DNA of 64,000 bases, from positions 186,001-250,000 of the forward strand of contig OY763072.1 in the NCBI GenBank assembly GCA_963666865.1, in the 5' to 3' direction. This DNA comes from Bin87 sp963666865 (GTDB taxonomy: Bacteria; Chloroflexota; Dehalococcoidia; Lucifugimonadales; UBA3495). The notes below the pieces were generated by a model that saw nothing but the letters and a program-made list of their open reading frames with translations, made no database searches and was not told where the DNA came from. This document shows, one piece after another, positions 1 to 8,702 of this stretch. Each line of letters starts with the position of its first letter. The stretch's first letter is position 1. The position numbers and the translations under genes were made by a program.

Positions 1-1
1 G

Positions 2-463
2 GCCATCAACACCACCGCCGTTTTCCTGTGCACCAAGCACGCCGGGCGGGAGATGGTGCGGCTGGGCAACGGCGGGCGGGTGGTGAACATCGCCAGCAAC
101 GCCGGCAAGCAGGCCAGCGCCGACGGGGCCGCCTACTCGGCCAGCAAGTTCGCCGTCATCGGGCTGACCCAGGCTTCGGCCATGGACTTGGCGCCCCACG
201 GCATAACGGTCAACGCCGTCTGCCCCGGCCCCATCAACACCGACCGGATGAGCTACTGGGAGCGGGACCAGGCCGCCCAACGGGGCATTACCCAGGAGGA
301 GTTCCGGGCGCAGGTGGTGGCCTCCTCAGCGGACCGGACTCCGCTGGGACGTATCGCCGAGCCGGAGGACGTGGCCAACCTGGTGGCCTTCCTGGCCGGG
401 CCGGACGCCAGCCTGATCACCGGACAGTCTTACAATGTGAACGGCGGCATTCTGTTTCACTGA
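2..463 (+). CDS. SDR-family oxidoreductase, 5'-truncated by window edge
   Basis: C-terminal 153 residues of a short-chain dehydrogenase/reductase, an NAD(P)-dependent alcohol/ketone oxidoreductase. The frame is open from base 2, so the start and the N-terminal glycine-rich nucleotide-binding motif lie outside the window. Visible hallmarks are the NIASNAG strand carrying the catalytic Ser region, the YSASK stretch (YxxxK catalytic Tyr and Lys), the VNAVCPGPINTDR segment and the C-terminal YNVNGG signature of classical SDRs. Substrate cannot be told from this part. It is followed by unrelated DUF4058 genes on the same strand, about 45 bp downstream. Confidence 0.93.
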   Translation, partial: AINTTAVFLCTKHAGREMVRLGNGGRVVNIASNAGKQASADGAAYSASKFAVIGLTQASAMDLAPHGITVNAVCPGPINTDRMSYWERDQAAQRGITQEEFRAQVVASSADRTPLGRIAEPEDVANLVAFLAGPDASLITGQSYNVNGGILFH

Positions 464-508
464 TGGCGGGCTGGCGGCAGTTATAGATTGCGGTGGGAGG
501 TGATGGTA

Positions 509-1339
509 ATGGCGACGCGATACGACAACCCGTTTCCGGGGATGAATCCTTATCTGGAAGAATCGCTCATCTGGCCCGGTTTTCACAATCGTCTGATTGC
601 GAATATGGCGGATAACCTTGGTACGCGCGTGCCGGACAACTATCGAGTTGACATTCAGGAACGTACCGAAGTGGTTACGATTAGCGATCCATCATCGGAA
701 CCGACTTTCAGAATACCGGATGCGCGGGTAACGGACACGTCGGGTATATCGCAGTTCGAACTGGCGCCGGCCTATGCCGGCGCCGCCGCAACGGTCGTAG
801 CTCCGCCCGAGAACGGGGTCGCAGTTAAAGTGGCAAGGCAGGAAGAAGCCAGGGTGACATATCTCTATGTCCAGCGGACGCCGGACTGGAAAGTGGTCAC
901 GGTAGTAGAAGTTTTGTCTCCGACTAACAAAACTCCCGGCGAGGGACGGATAAATTACCTTCACAAGCGGGAGGAGATTTTCGCGTCCGGCGTCAGCCTG
1001 GTGGAGATTGACCTGCTGCGGGGCGGGCCGCCAATGCCCCTGCAAACCGTGGTGTCGCCTAGCCATTACCGCATTCTGGTAAGCCGGGGATGGGAGCGGC
1101 CCGATGCGATTCTATACCCCTTCAGCGTGCAGCAGCCGGTCCCGAAGTTCACGCTGCCCCTGGGACCGGAAGATGATGAACCAGAGGTTGACTTGGGTCC
1201 AATCATCAACGAAATGCACATTCGGGCACGTTACTCCCAGATAGTCCGTTACCAGGAACCGCCGCCGGGGCCGGCACTGGCGGAGGATTTCCGGGAGTGG
1301 GTGGATGGGAGGCTGGCGACGTTCCGGCAGCCGGCTTGA
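509..1339 (+). CDS. DUF4058 family protein (copy 1)
   Basis: About 276 residues of unknown function. The start with PFPGMNPYLE followed by a WPGFHN segment is the signature of DUF4058, a family common in cyanobacteria and Chloroflexota. Other shared motifs are VVEVLSPTNKTPGEGR, a YLHKREEI segment, VEIDLLRGG and HYRILVSR. The LSPTNK/KREE/EIDLLRGG pattern recalls PD-(D/E)XK-type cores such as Uma2, but nuclease activity is only speculation. The ATG at 509 is chosen because GGGAGG at 495-500 precedes it by 8 bases. An upstream TTG in the same frame has no ribosome site. It is a tandem paralogue of the next gene. Confidence 0.85.
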   Translation: MATRYDNPFPGMNPYLEESLIWPGFHNRLIANMADNLGTRVPDNYRVDIQERTEVVTISDPSSEPTFRIPDARVTDTSGISQFELAPAYAGAAATVVAPPENGVAVKVARQEEARVTYLYVQRTPDWKVVTVVEVLSPTNKTPGEGRINYLHKREEIFASGVSLVEIDLLRGGPPMPLQTVVSPSHYRILVSRGWERPDAILYPFSVQQPVPKFTLPLGPEDDEPEVDLGPIINEMHIRARYSQIVRYQEPPPGPALAEDFREWVDGRLATFRQPA

Positions 1340-1356
1340 TGACGGGGGCGATGATG

Positions 1357-2154
1357 ATGAACTACGACAACCCATTTCCGGGGATGAATCCGTACCTGGA
1401 GCAATCCAGGTTTTGGCCAGGCGTCCACAACGACTTGATTGCCCAAATGCGAACCAACCTGGGGCCGCAACTGCCGCCCCAATACCGCATGGAAATTAAC
1501 GAGCGGCTTGAACTCGATGTTGCCCTGCCGGTTGACGATGAGGCGCCACGGGACATAATCCCAGACCTTTCGATAACCACAGAGCGTACCGACGCTGGTG
1601 GGGTTTTGGTCGCTGAGCCGCCCGTGCCAGAGGGCGGCGTTCTGGTGCAGACGCCGGCGCCGGTGCGGGTCACCTTTTTGGAAGTGCGGCAAGCTCCCGA
1701 CGACCGTGTGGTGACGGTGGTGGAAATCCTGTCGCCCAGCAACAAGGCGCCGGGCAGTGGACGGACGGACTATATTCGCAAGCGCGAAGATACTCTGGCA
1801 TCGCCCGTCAACCTGGTGGAGATTGACCTGCTGCGGGGCGGCGAACCGATGCCTTTGACGACACCCGTTCCCCCTTGCCATTACCGGATTTTAGTCAGCC
1901 GGGAACGGTGGCGGCCCTCCGCTCGCCTGTTTCCTTTTACGGTTAAGAACGCCATCCCTAAGTTTCCCCTGCCGTTGCTGGAAGGCGACGCCAAGATAGA
2001 GGCGGACATTGGCCCCTTGCTGGCGTCAATGCACCATACGGCCCGCTACAATCTGGCCGTCAACTATGACCGCCCACCGCCAGGGCCGGCCCTGGACGTG
2101 GAAACCCTGAAATGGGTGGAAGCACAGGTGGCGTCGTTTCGCACACCAGCGTAA
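1357..2154 (+). CDS. DUF4058 family protein (copy 2)
   Basis: Second DUF4058 copy, about 265 residues, starting 17 bases after the stop of copy 1. Both share the PFPGMNPYLEQS/E start, the LSPSNKAPGSGR motif, KRED, VEIDLLRGG, the CHYRILVSR block and the PPPGPAL C-terminal motif, so they come from a tandem duplication that has since diverged. Three consecutive ATGs lie at 1351, 1354 and 1357. The last gives the best spacing from the G-rich site at 1344-1348 and matches the family N-terminus. Function unknown; the duplication suggests a dosage need or interaction with different partners, which is inference. Confidence 0.83.
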   Translation: MNYDNPFPGMNPYLEQSRFWPGVHNDLIAQMRTNLGPQLPPQYRMEINERLELDVALPVDDEAPRDIIPDLSITTERTDAGGVLVAEPPVPEGGVLVQTPAPVRVTFLEVRQAPDDRVVTVVEILSPSNKAPGSGRTDYIRKREDTLASPVNLVEIDLLRGGEPMPLTTPVPPCHYRILVSRERWRPSARLFPFTVKNAIPKFPLPLLEGDAKIEADIGPLLASMHHTARYNLAVNYDRPPPGPALDVETLKWVEAQVASFRTPA

Positions 2155-2192
2155 GGTTCAGGATCACCGCAGCAAAAACGAGGTGTCAACAA

Positions 2193-3152
2193 ATGCAGTA
2201 CGGAATTACCCTGCCCGGGCGCGGCCCGCTTTCCACCCCGGACAATCTGGCTACCATCGCCCAAAAGGCCGAGTCTCTGGGCTTCGACTCCATCGCCCTC
2301 GGCGATCACATCCTGGTGCCGAAGAATATAGACTCCGACTATCCCTATACCGAAACCGGCGAGTTTCCCGGTTCAGCTTCCGGTCAAGCCATGGAGCAGA
2401 TCACCGCATTGGCCTACATGGCCGGCTGCACTCAGAAAATCCGGTTGGCGACCTCGGTACTCATCGTGCCGCACCGGAACCCATTGGTGGCGGCCAAGGC
2501 GCTGGCCACGCTGGACGTGCTTTCCGGTGGTCGGCTCATCGTCGGCGTCGGCGTGGGCTGGTGCCGGGAGGAGTTTGACGCGGTGGGGTGCGAGCCATTC
2601 GACGAGCGCGGCGCGGTGACGGATGAGTACATCCGCGCTTTCAAGGAACTCTGGACGTCGGACGACCCCAAGTTCGAGGGGAAGTACGTCAGCTTCTCGG
2701 ATATCTGGTTCCTGCCCAAGCCCGTGCAGAAACCGCACCCGCCCTTCTGGGTGGGCGGCGAAAGCCGGCCGGCCATCCGCCGCGCCGCCACCCTGTGCGA
2801 CGGCTGGTATCCCATCGGCAACAATCCCGCCTTCCCGGTGGGAACGCCCGAAGCGTTGCAGGCCAGCATGGGCCGCCTGCGCGGCGTCGCGGAACGGGCC
2901 GGTCGCAACCCGGACGAAATCCAGATCATCTATCGCTCCCACGATTACCGCATCACCGGCGCCGACACCAGCGCCGACCGGACCAAGTTCACCGGCAGCG
3001 GCGAGCAGATCGCCGGCGACGTCCGCCAGTACGAAGAGATGGGCGTCAGCTACCTGGTGCTGGACATCGCCCGGCTCAGCGCGGACGGCAACCTGGAGGA
3101 AACCCTGGGCCATCTGGAAGACTTCACCACGCAGGTGGCGGCGAGAGTGTGA
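2193..3152 (+). CDS. LLM class flavin/F420-dependent oxidoreductase
   Basis: 319-residue luciferase-like monooxygenase family TIM barrel. These enzymes use reduced FMN or coenzyme F420 to oxidise or reduce small molecules. Visible signatures: the ITLPGRG start, LGFDSIALGDH, the KIRLATSVLIVPHRNP segment, LSGGRLIVGVGVGW and the PFWVGGES strand near residue 190. This arrangement is typical of F420-dependent LLM proteins (TIGR03619-like). The ATG at 2193 follows an AGGTG site; the longer frame overlapping the DUF4058 gene upstream is not needed. The next gene overlaps its stop codon, so the two are probably translationally coupled. Confidence 0.9.
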   Translation: MQYGITLPGRGPLSTPDNLATIAQKAESLGFDSIALGDHILVPKNIDSDYPYTETGEFPGSASGQAMEQITALAYMAGCTQKIRLATSVLIVPHRNPLVAAKALATLDVLSGGRLIVGVGVGWCREEFDAVGCEPFDERGAVTDEYIRAFKELWTSDDPKFEGKYVSFSDIWFLPKPVQKPHPPFWVGGESRPAIRRAATLCDGWYPIGNNPAFPVGTPEALQASMGRLRGVAERAGRNPDEIQIIYRSHDYRITGADTSADRTKFTGSGEQIAGDVRQYEEMGVSYLVLDIARLSADGNLEETLGHLEDFTTQVAARV

Positions 3153-4228
3153 TCGTTCCACGCATGGACTTCGCTCTGTCGGAATACAATGCGGTTGCCT
3201 ATCTTGCTGACCGGGGGCTCATCGCTTCCGCCACAGCGGGGTTAGCGACCGCACGGTCTCTCGGCGGCGGCGTCTCCAATGTGGTAGTCCGGGTGGACGC
3301 GCCCGGGGAACCCGGCGGGTTGGTCTTGAAACAATCGCTGCTCCGGCTCCGGGTGGAACAAGAGTGGCTGGCCGACCGCGAGCGGATCTACCGCGAGGCG
3401 GCCAGCTTGCGATACCTGGCAGAGGTCTTGCCGGCGTCGGCGCTGCCCAAAGTGGTCCACGAAGACCGTGCCAACTACCTGTTCGTCATGACGGCAGCGC
3501 CGGCCGAGGGGGTGAACTGGAAGGATGCTTTACTCGCCGGCAACGTTGACCCTGCCGTGGCAAAACAGGTCGGCGCTTTGCTGGGCCGGATACATCAACA
3601 TTCTGCCGTGACCGACGACCGGATACCGGAAGAATTGGAGGAGTTCGCCGACCAGTCCGCCCTCGGCGGATTTGTTCAGCTTCGCATTGACCCCTACCAC
3701 CGGGCCACCGCCGCCGTCCATCCCGAACTTGCCGACGCCATAGAAATCGAAGCCCAACGTATGCTCAACCGGCGTCTCGTGCTGGTGCACGGCGATTACA
3801 GCCCCAAAAACGTAATCGTGGTTGGGTCGGGCGCCGCTGCTGAGGCGTTCCTGCTGGATTTTGAGGTGGCGCATCTGGGGAATCCCGTGTTTGACTTGGC
3901 TTTCATGCTGAATCATCTCACGCTGAAAGCGGTCCACCAGCCCCGGTTGGCCGGCGAATACAACGCGGCGGCCCGCTCTTTCTGGTCGGCCTACCTGGAT
4001 AATGCCGGCACCCTCGCTGCCGATCTCGCGCGGTTTGAGCGCGAAACGGTCCGCCAGTTAGGGGTACTGCTGCTGGCGCGCATCGACGGCAAGTCTCCGG
4101 CGGAATACATAACCGGCGGCCATCAGAAACAACAAGCCAGAAACCTGGCAAAGGGCATACTGTCCGGAGAGATAACGCATCTACACCAACTGCATGACGC
4201 GCTGATGACTCCAGCATCGGCAAAGTAG
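3149..4228 (+). CDS. phosphotransferase family protein (APH/choline-kinase fold)
   Basis: 359-residue kinase-fold protein of the aminoglycoside phosphotransferase/MTR kinase/choline kinase group, transferring the ATP gamma-phosphate to a small hydroxylated substrate. Key motifs: LVLKQSLLRLR (ATP-anchoring Lys), LVHGDYSPKNVIV (catalytic HxDxxxxN loop) and LLDFEVAHLGNPVFDLAF (metal-binding DFE with downstream D). The GTG at 3149 overlaps the stop of the LLM gene by three bases; an ATG at 3164 is an alternative start. The substrate cannot be deduced. Coupling with an LLM oxidoreductase suggests they share a small-molecule pathway, but this is inference. Confidence 0.85.
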   Translation: MIVPRMDFALSEYNAVAYLADRGLIASATAGLATARSLGGGVSNVVVRVDAPGEPGGLVLKQSLLRLRVEQEWLADRERIYREAASLRYLAEVLPASALPKVVHEDRANYLFVMTAAPAEGVNWKDALLAGNVDPAVAKQVGALLGRIHQHSAVTDDRIPEELEEFADQSALGGFVQLRIDPYHRATAAVHPELADAIEIEAQRMLNRRLVLVHGDYSPKNVIVVGSGAAAEAFLLDFEVAHLGNPVFDLAFMLNHLTLKAVHQPRLAGEYNAAARSFWSAYLDNAGTLAADLARFERETVRQLGVLLLARIDGKSPAEYITGGHQKQQARNLAKGILSGEITHLHQLHDALMTPASAK

Positions 4229-4295
4229 TACACTTTGCCGGCGGGCTTCCGGCCGGTGGTCGGCCGCCCAGTTCCCGAGCAGAGGAGAAGAGAAC

Positions 4296-4769
4296 GTGCC
4301 CCAAGAATTGAACGCGGGATTGGACGGAGCCGGCCTCCGAGTCGCCGTGGTCGCGGCCCGCTTCAACCACGTTGTTACCAAGAACCTGATGGAAGGCGCC
4401 GTTTCCACCCTGACCCAGTACGGCGTCCGAGATGGAGACATCGCCACTGCCTGGGTGCCCGGTTCTTTCGAGCTGCCGGTGGTCGCCAAGACGCTGGCGG
4501 CGTCCGGCAGGTACGACGCCGTGATCTGCCTGGGCGCGGTGATTCGCGGCGAGACCAGCCACTACGACATGGTCTGCAATCAGGCCGCTTCCGGGATCGC
4601 CGCAGTCAGCCGCGAGACGGGCATTCCCACCATGTTCGGCGTCCTCACCACCGAGAATATGGACCAGGCCATCAACCGGTCCGGCGGCAAAGTGGGCAAC
4701 CTGGGCTCGGACTGCGCGGTGGGCGCCATCGAGTGCGCCCGGCTGCTCCAGGCCGTTAATACCGCCTGA
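4296..4769 (+). CDS. ribH: 6,7-dimethyl-8-ribityllumazine synthase
   Basis: 157-residue cytosolic riboflavin enzyme condensing 5-amino-6-ribitylaminouracil with 3,4-dihydroxybutanone 4-phosphate. Diagnostic motifs in order: VAARFNHVVTKNL, WVPGSFELP, CLGAVIRGETSHYD with the catalytic His, and FGVLTTENMDQAINRSGGKVGN. Length is normal for the family. It starts at GTG 4296 after a strong AGAGGAG site at 4281-4287. No other rib gene is present in the window, so the pathway is dispersed. A role in feeding flavin (or F420 precursor) demand of the flanking LLM oxidoreductases is plausible but unproven. Confidence 0.96.
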   Translation: MPQELNAGLDGAGLRVAVVAARFNHVVTKNLMEGAVSTLTQYGVRDGDIATAWVPGSFELPVVAKTLAASGRYDAVICLGAVIRGETSHYDMVCNQAASGIAAVSRETGIPTMFGVLTTENMDQAINRSGGKVGNLGSDCAVGAIECARLLQAVNTA

Positions 4770-4790
4770 CGCGCGCCATAAGGAGGCCGG

Positions 4791-5483
4791 ATGCGGACTA
4801 CGGTTGAATTCAATCCCAGCTATTCGCTGCTCACCATTGATCTCGACGCCGGGGAATCCATCAAGGCGGAACCCGGGGCCATGGTGGCCCAGCAAGGCGT
4901 TGACATGAGGACCGGCATGGGCGGAGGCGGCGGCCTGTTCGGCGGCATCCGCCGGATGATGGGAGGCGAGTCTTTCTTCGTGAACACCTTCACCGCGGAA
5001 GGATCCGGCGGGTGGGTGAGCCTGGCTCCACCGGCCCCGGGGGACATCGGAGAGTTCGATCTGATGCCGGGGAGCAACCTGTTCATCCAGTCCAGTTCCT
5101 TCCTGGCCAGCACCGGCAATGTGCAGCTTGACTCTCAATTCCAGGGGTTCCGAGGCTTTTTCAGCGGCGAAAGCCTGTTTTTCCTCCGTGCCTTTGCCGA
5201 GCGGGGGGCGGGCACCGTTTACTACAACTCCTTCGGCGCCATCAAAGAGGTTCCGGTTGTGCCGGGCGAAGAGTTGGTGGTCGATACCGGCCACTTGGTT
5301 GCGTTCAGCGACGATGTTGATTACTCCATTGGGAAAGTAGGCGGCATTCGTTCCCTGATCGGCGGGGGCGAGGGACTGGTAATGAGGTTTCGCGGCAACG
5401 GCCAGGTGTGGGTGCAGACCCGCAACCTGGCGGCGCTGGCGGAAAAGCTGACGCCCTTCCTGCCCCAACCACGGGGGCAATAA
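4791..5483 (+). CDS. AIM24/TIGR00266 family protein
   Basis: 230-residue protein of the AIM24 (TIGR00266) family, glycine-rich beta-prism-like proteins of unknown biochemical role found in bacteria and in mitochondria. Characteristic segments are the IKAEPGAMVA motif near residue 25, the GGGGLFGGIRRMMGGESFF block, IQSSSFLAS, and a C-terminal VGGIRSLIGGGEGLVMRFRGNGQVWVQTR. The start at 4791 has an excellent AAGGAGG site. It lies 21 bases after ribH on the same strand, so the two may be co-transcribed. The family assignment is firm; the function is unknown. Confidence 0.9.
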   Translation: MRTTVEFNPSYSLLTIDLDAGESIKAEPGAMVAQQGVDMRTGMGGGGGLFGGIRRMMGGESFFVNTFTAEGSGGWVSLAPPAPGDIGEFDLMPGSNLFIQSSSFLASTGNVQLDSQFQGFRGFFSGESLFFLRAFAERGAGTVYYNSFGAIKEVPVVPGEELVVDTGHLVAFSDDVDYSIGKVGGIRSLIGGGEGLVMRFRGNGQVWVQTRNLAALAEKLTPFLPQPRGQ

Positions 5484-5519
5484 TCTGAGGCGCTGACACG
5501 TCGGCGGAGGAGCAGGCAC

Positions 5520-6434
5520 ATGGAGTTCGGCGTTACTATCCCCAACAACTGGGGCCTTGAGGATCCCCAGGCCGTCATCGGATTCGGCCCGTTGGCTGAG
5601 GAATTGGGCTACGACTCCGTGTGGACCATGGACCACCTGTTCAACAACGGGTACATCCGGGAGCGGCTGGACGACAAACCCTACTATCACCCGATGGCCA
5701 CGTTGTCCCACATCTCGGCGCTGACGTCGCGGGTCAGGCTGGGCACGTCCGTCCTGGTGCTGCCCTATCACAACCCGGTGGAGTTGGCGAAGTATGCCGC
5801 CTCTCTGGATCAGATGTCCGGCGGCCGGGTCGTGCTGGGCGTCGGCGTCGGCGCGATGACACCGGAGTTTGAAGCCCTGGGCATTCCGATGAACCAGCGC
5901 GGTTCCCTCACCAACGAAGCCATGGACCTGATGCGGGAGCTGTGGTCCAACGAGGACCCGCGATTCAACAGCGACCGTTGGCAATTCAGCGACCTGAAGT
6001 TCTCTCCCAAGCCGCGGCAGACGACGGAAGGCTCTCCGCACGTTCCCCTGTGGGTGGGCGGCAGCAGCACCGGAGCGTTGCGACGCGCCGCTCGCCGGGG
6101 CGACGGCTGGCATCCATCCGGCGTCAGCGCTGAGGAGTTTGCCATCGGGCGGCAGCGGGTGCGGGAGTTGGCCGAAGCGGCGGGACGCAACCCCGACGAC
6201 CTGGTGATGTCCGCCCGCGTAGAGGTGGAAGCTCACGGCGGGCCGTCCAGCCAGCGCGCCGCCGACCGTTCCCGGCTACCCGGCGATGATCCGGCCGGCA
6301 TGATCGCCGGGATCGCCGCCTATGGCGACGCCGGAGTCCAGCACATCGTGTTGGCGCTCAATACGGGCGACGCGAGCCGCCTGCGGGAGCTGATGCAGGC
6401 AATCGCCGAGGATGTTATTCCCCAACTTCGCTAG
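5520..6434 (+). CDS. LLM class F420-dependent oxidoreductase
   Basis: 304-residue luciferase-like oxidoreductase, paralogous to the gene at 2193. Motifs: EFGVTIPNNWG start, LGYDSVWTMDHL, RVRLGTSVLVLPYHNPVELAK, MSGGRVVLGVGVG and PLWVGGSSTGALRR. The family uses F420H2 or FMNH2. The start follows GGCGGAGGAG with good spacing. Its stop overlaps by four bases the stop of the convergent DUF4129 gene, an unusually tight convergent junction. The substrate is unknown; two LLM genes within 4 kb match genomes with many F420 enzymes. Confidence 0.9.
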   Translation: MEFGVTIPNNWGLEDPQAVIGFGPLAEELGYDSVWTMDHLFNNGYIRERLDDKPYYHPMATLSHISALTSRVRLGTSVLVLPYHNPVELAKYAASLDQMSGGRVVLGVGVGAMTPEFEALGIPMNQRGSLTNEAMDLMRELWSNEDPRFNSDRWQFSDLKFSPKPRQTTEGSPHVPLWVGGSSTGALRRAARRGDGWHPSGVSAEEFAIGRQRVRELAEAAGRNPDDLVMSARVEVEAHGGPSSQRAADRSRLPGDDPAGMIAGIAAYGDAGVQHIVLALNTGDASRLRELMQAIAEDVIPQLR

Positions 6435-7822
6435 GGTCCCTGGCCGCCTGAATTATTGTCCCGGTCCAGTCGGTCCAGGTCTTCCAAAAGGGCCGACATC
6501 GTGTCCGGGTCGGCTTCGTCCAGCCGTGGCCCGTAGTAATACCGCTCGAAACCGGCGACGATGCGACCTACCGGCGGATCGGGCAGCGTTTCCCGCACGT
6601 CCCGCCGGTGTTCCTGGGGGGTCTGCCAGCGGCGGCGGGGGAAACCCACCGCGCTGGCGACTTCCAGCATCCGGTGATACACCTCGCGGGGCGTGACCGG
6701 AGGGGGCCGGCGGCGGCGCAGGTTCGACGCCCAATTGGCCCAACCGGCCAGGGTATCGGAAACATCCTGCCCGGCGCCCTCCCAGCTGAAGATGGATTCG
6801 CGCATTTCGCCCTCGGCATAGTTGCCACCCACCAGCCGTCGGCGACGGAACATACGGAACAGGACCCAACCGGCCAGCGACAACGCCGCCAGGAACGCCA
6901 GCCACTTGATGACGGTCAATATCACGTTGGGCGGCCCTTCTCCTTCGACATCGCGCAGGCTTTCGTGAAACTCCTCGATCTGGAGCCGCGCCAACTCCAG
7001 CCCGCTCAGGTCGCCGCCGCCAAACAGACCGGACACCCAGTTGCCGATGGCAACCAATCCGGCGGCCAACAGTCCCAGCAGCAGCAGGACGGGGCGCAAA
7101 GTCCAGAGGCCCAGGAAAGCGACGCCGCGCACCAGGGCGCGGGCCGCGTCGTCCAACCCGCCGATCCCCAAAGCTCCCAGGATCACGGCCAGCAGCAGCA
7201 CTCCAAATACGCTGAGGATGATGGCCGCCAGCCAACCCCGGTTCATGCGGCCGGCGCCTCCTTCCGCGGCGAACCGGCTCAGGGCCAATCCCGCCAATCC
7301 GACGGCGAAAAACACCAACAGCACGGGCAATCGCACGATTGCGACGGGCAGCAGCGCATCGGCGACTACGACCACGATGACGATGACCACTCCGCGCACG
7401 AAGGCGCTCCGCACCACGTCCAGCGTAACGTCGTCCCGGGCTATGGCGGTGCCTCGCCACCAGAGGAGGAGCATGAAAATACCGGTCACGGCCAATGCCG
7501 CCACGGTACGAAGGTCGCCGGACAATAGCTGGCCGAGGGGGAACCACCCGGCGCCCATGCTGGCGCCGGCCAGAACCAGCACCGAAACGGCGCTCAGCGC
7601 CAGGCCGATGACGCCCCGGAGGTTCAGGGAAAAGCGGATCGTCTGCACGTACCAGGAGAGCAGGAACGACCAACCCATGGCCAGGACAACGATGCCCAGG
7701 GGAATGGCCGCGTCGGGCAGCCGGATGACGTTGGCCACCAGACGGCAGCCCAGGTAGAGCGCAAAGCCCTCCAGGAAGAGGGCGATGCCGGTGATCAGCG
7801 CGCCGCGGGCGAAGCTACCCAT
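6431..7822 (-). CDS. DUF4129 domain multi-pass membrane protein
   Basis: 463-residue membrane protein with many hydrophobic helices in the first 300 residues (starting FARGALITGIALFLEGFALYL), then a soluble C-terminal DUF4129 domain containing REVYHRMLEVASAVGFPRRR and the ERYYYGPR motif. DUF4129 is typically found after transmembrane or transglutaminase modules and next to DUF58 and MoxR ATPase genes, in loci linked to cell-envelope or protease-like functions. The DUF58 partner is here (8703-9974), but a HEPN/nucleotidyltransferase-like pair has come between them. No MoxR gene is in the window. Confidence 0.85.
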   Translation of the reverse strand: MGSFARGALITGIALFLEGFALYLGCRLVANVIRLPDAAIPLGIVVLAMGWSFLLSWYVQTIRFSLNLRGVIGLALSAVSVLVLAGASMGAGWFPLGQLLSGDLRTVAALAVTGIFMLLLWWRGTAIARDDVTLDVVRSAFVRGVVIVIVVVVADALLPVAIVRLPVLLVFFAVGLAGLALSRFAAEGGAGRMNRGWLAAIILSVFGVLLLAVILGALGIGGLDDAARALVRGVAFLGLWTLRPVLLLLGLLAAGLVAIGNWVSGLFGGGDLSGLELARLQIEEFHESLRDVEGEGPPNVILTVIKWLAFLAALSLAGWVLFRMFRRRRLVGGNYAEGEMRESIFSWEGAGQDVSDTLAGWANWASNLRRRRPPPVTPREVYHRMLEVASAVGFPRRRWQTPQEHRRDVRETLPDPPVGRIVAGFERYYYGPRLDEADPDTMSALLEDLDRLDRDNNSGGQGP

Positions 7823-7833
7823 GATTATTCCGG

Positions 7834-8307
7834 TCAGTTACTCCGAGTGGGCAGCAGAACATAGACGGCGAAGGCGCGGCGGTCTCGGGCCGGCGCTTGC
7901 TGGAAGCGACGAATGCCCTCCTCTGCAAAACCAATTAGCTGCATTGCATCAGCCTTAGAATAATCAGCGTCAGGGTCGTAGTCTGCGATGTGACGGAGCT
8001 GTTGCATATCGACAAAGACTTGTGCGAAATACTGAATTTCCATTGGGAAACTGGAAATACTGCGATTCTGGCAACGTTGCCGCGCAACCCTGTGCTGCAA
8101 TCCTCGGTAAGCTTGGTTCCACGCTGATGAGCTGCGGTTAGACCCGGGGCCACCGACGAGCATATCGGCGCAACAATTTGCCAGACAATGGAACAGCGCA
8201 TAGTAAGCTGTACTGACAGCACGGCGGAGGTTGCTTTGTCGTGGCCGTCCCCGGGCACTCAGCCCCACCAAATCCCGGGCCGTCGCGATAAGATCAAACG
8301 GATTCAC
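7834..8307 (-). CDS. HEPN-like protein
   Basis: 157-residue helical protein. The RRAVSTAYYALFH segment (about residues 28-40) is the helix signature of HEPN-domain proteins that pair with minimal nucleotidyltransferases; a DYDPDADYSKADA stretch and an RRFQQAPARDRRAFAVY tail complete the pattern. A canonical RxxxxxH ribonuclease motif is not clear, so activity is uncertain. It starts at a GTG inside the 3' end of the upstream gene (14-base overlap), implying translational coupling. Together they look like a HEPN-MNT-type toxin-antitoxin pair inserted between the DUF58 and DUF4129 genes. Confidence 0.65.
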   Translation of the reverse strand: MNPFDLIATARDLVGLSARGRPRQSNLRRAVSTAYYALFHCLANCCADMLVGGPGSNRSSSAWNQAYRGLQHRVARQRCQNRSISSFPMEIQYFAQVFVDMQQLRHIADYDPDADYSKADAMQLIGFAEEGIRRFQQAPARDRRAFAVYVLLPTRSN

Positions 8308-8659
8308 GCATCATCCTCCGACGTTCTCGCTTTTCCAGCCACGGCCATTCTGATTTGGCAATCCAGGAGAAGTTGGGCCACTCCTCAATGTCCAGGTCAA
8401 GGAGCTCTTCACGAACGTGCATACCCAACTCACCGGTCCGGCGGACGTCGAGGTTTTTCTGGTCGCCGTCGAAGACGACGAGGATGCGGAGGTAGAGCTC
8501 GCCGGTGGCGTGGGGGCCCCATTCGTCGTAGGTTGGGATTACCACGATGGGGTTGAAGACGAACTCGTCCTCGGTGAACCGCTCGTCCAGGAACTTGCGG
8601 ACAATGGCGATGACTTTTTCGTCCCGTTCGGGATTTATCCTGGGGTCTCTGTTCTTCAT
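8294..8659 (-). CDS. putative minimal nucleotidyltransferase-like partner of HEPN
   Basis: 121-residue acidic protein preceding and overlapping the HEPN-like gene. It has a short alpha/beta pattern: a charged N-terminal helix (ERDEKVIAIVRKFLDERF), a GELYLRILVVFDGD strand that could correspond to a nucleotidyltransferase DxD strand, then a GMHVREELLDLD helix. The classic GSxxxG motif is not evident, so the assignment rests mainly on context and weak resemblance. It is probably the antitoxin-side partner of the HEPN protein. An unrelated conserved hypothetical is the alternative. Confidence 0.5.
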   Translation of the reverse strand: MKNRDPRINPERDEKVIAIVRKFLDERFTEDEFVFNPIVVIPTYDEWGPHATGELYLRILVVFDGDQKNLDVRRTGELGMHVREELLDLDIEEWPNFSWIAKSEWPWLEKRERRRMMRESV

Positions 8660-8702
8660 AGCCGCATCTCTTTTCTATGAATTATGAATACCGGGGTATA
8701 TT

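Noticed and set aside
4229..4295. FMN riboswitch ahead of ribH
   Set aside because: The leader is only about 67 bases and lacks the conserved FMN-element stems.
3918..6236. Long minus-strand open frame of 772 codons
   Set aside because: It lies antisense to ribH, the AIM24 gene and an LLM gene, which have clear family motifs and ribosome sites. High GC keeps the shadow frame open.
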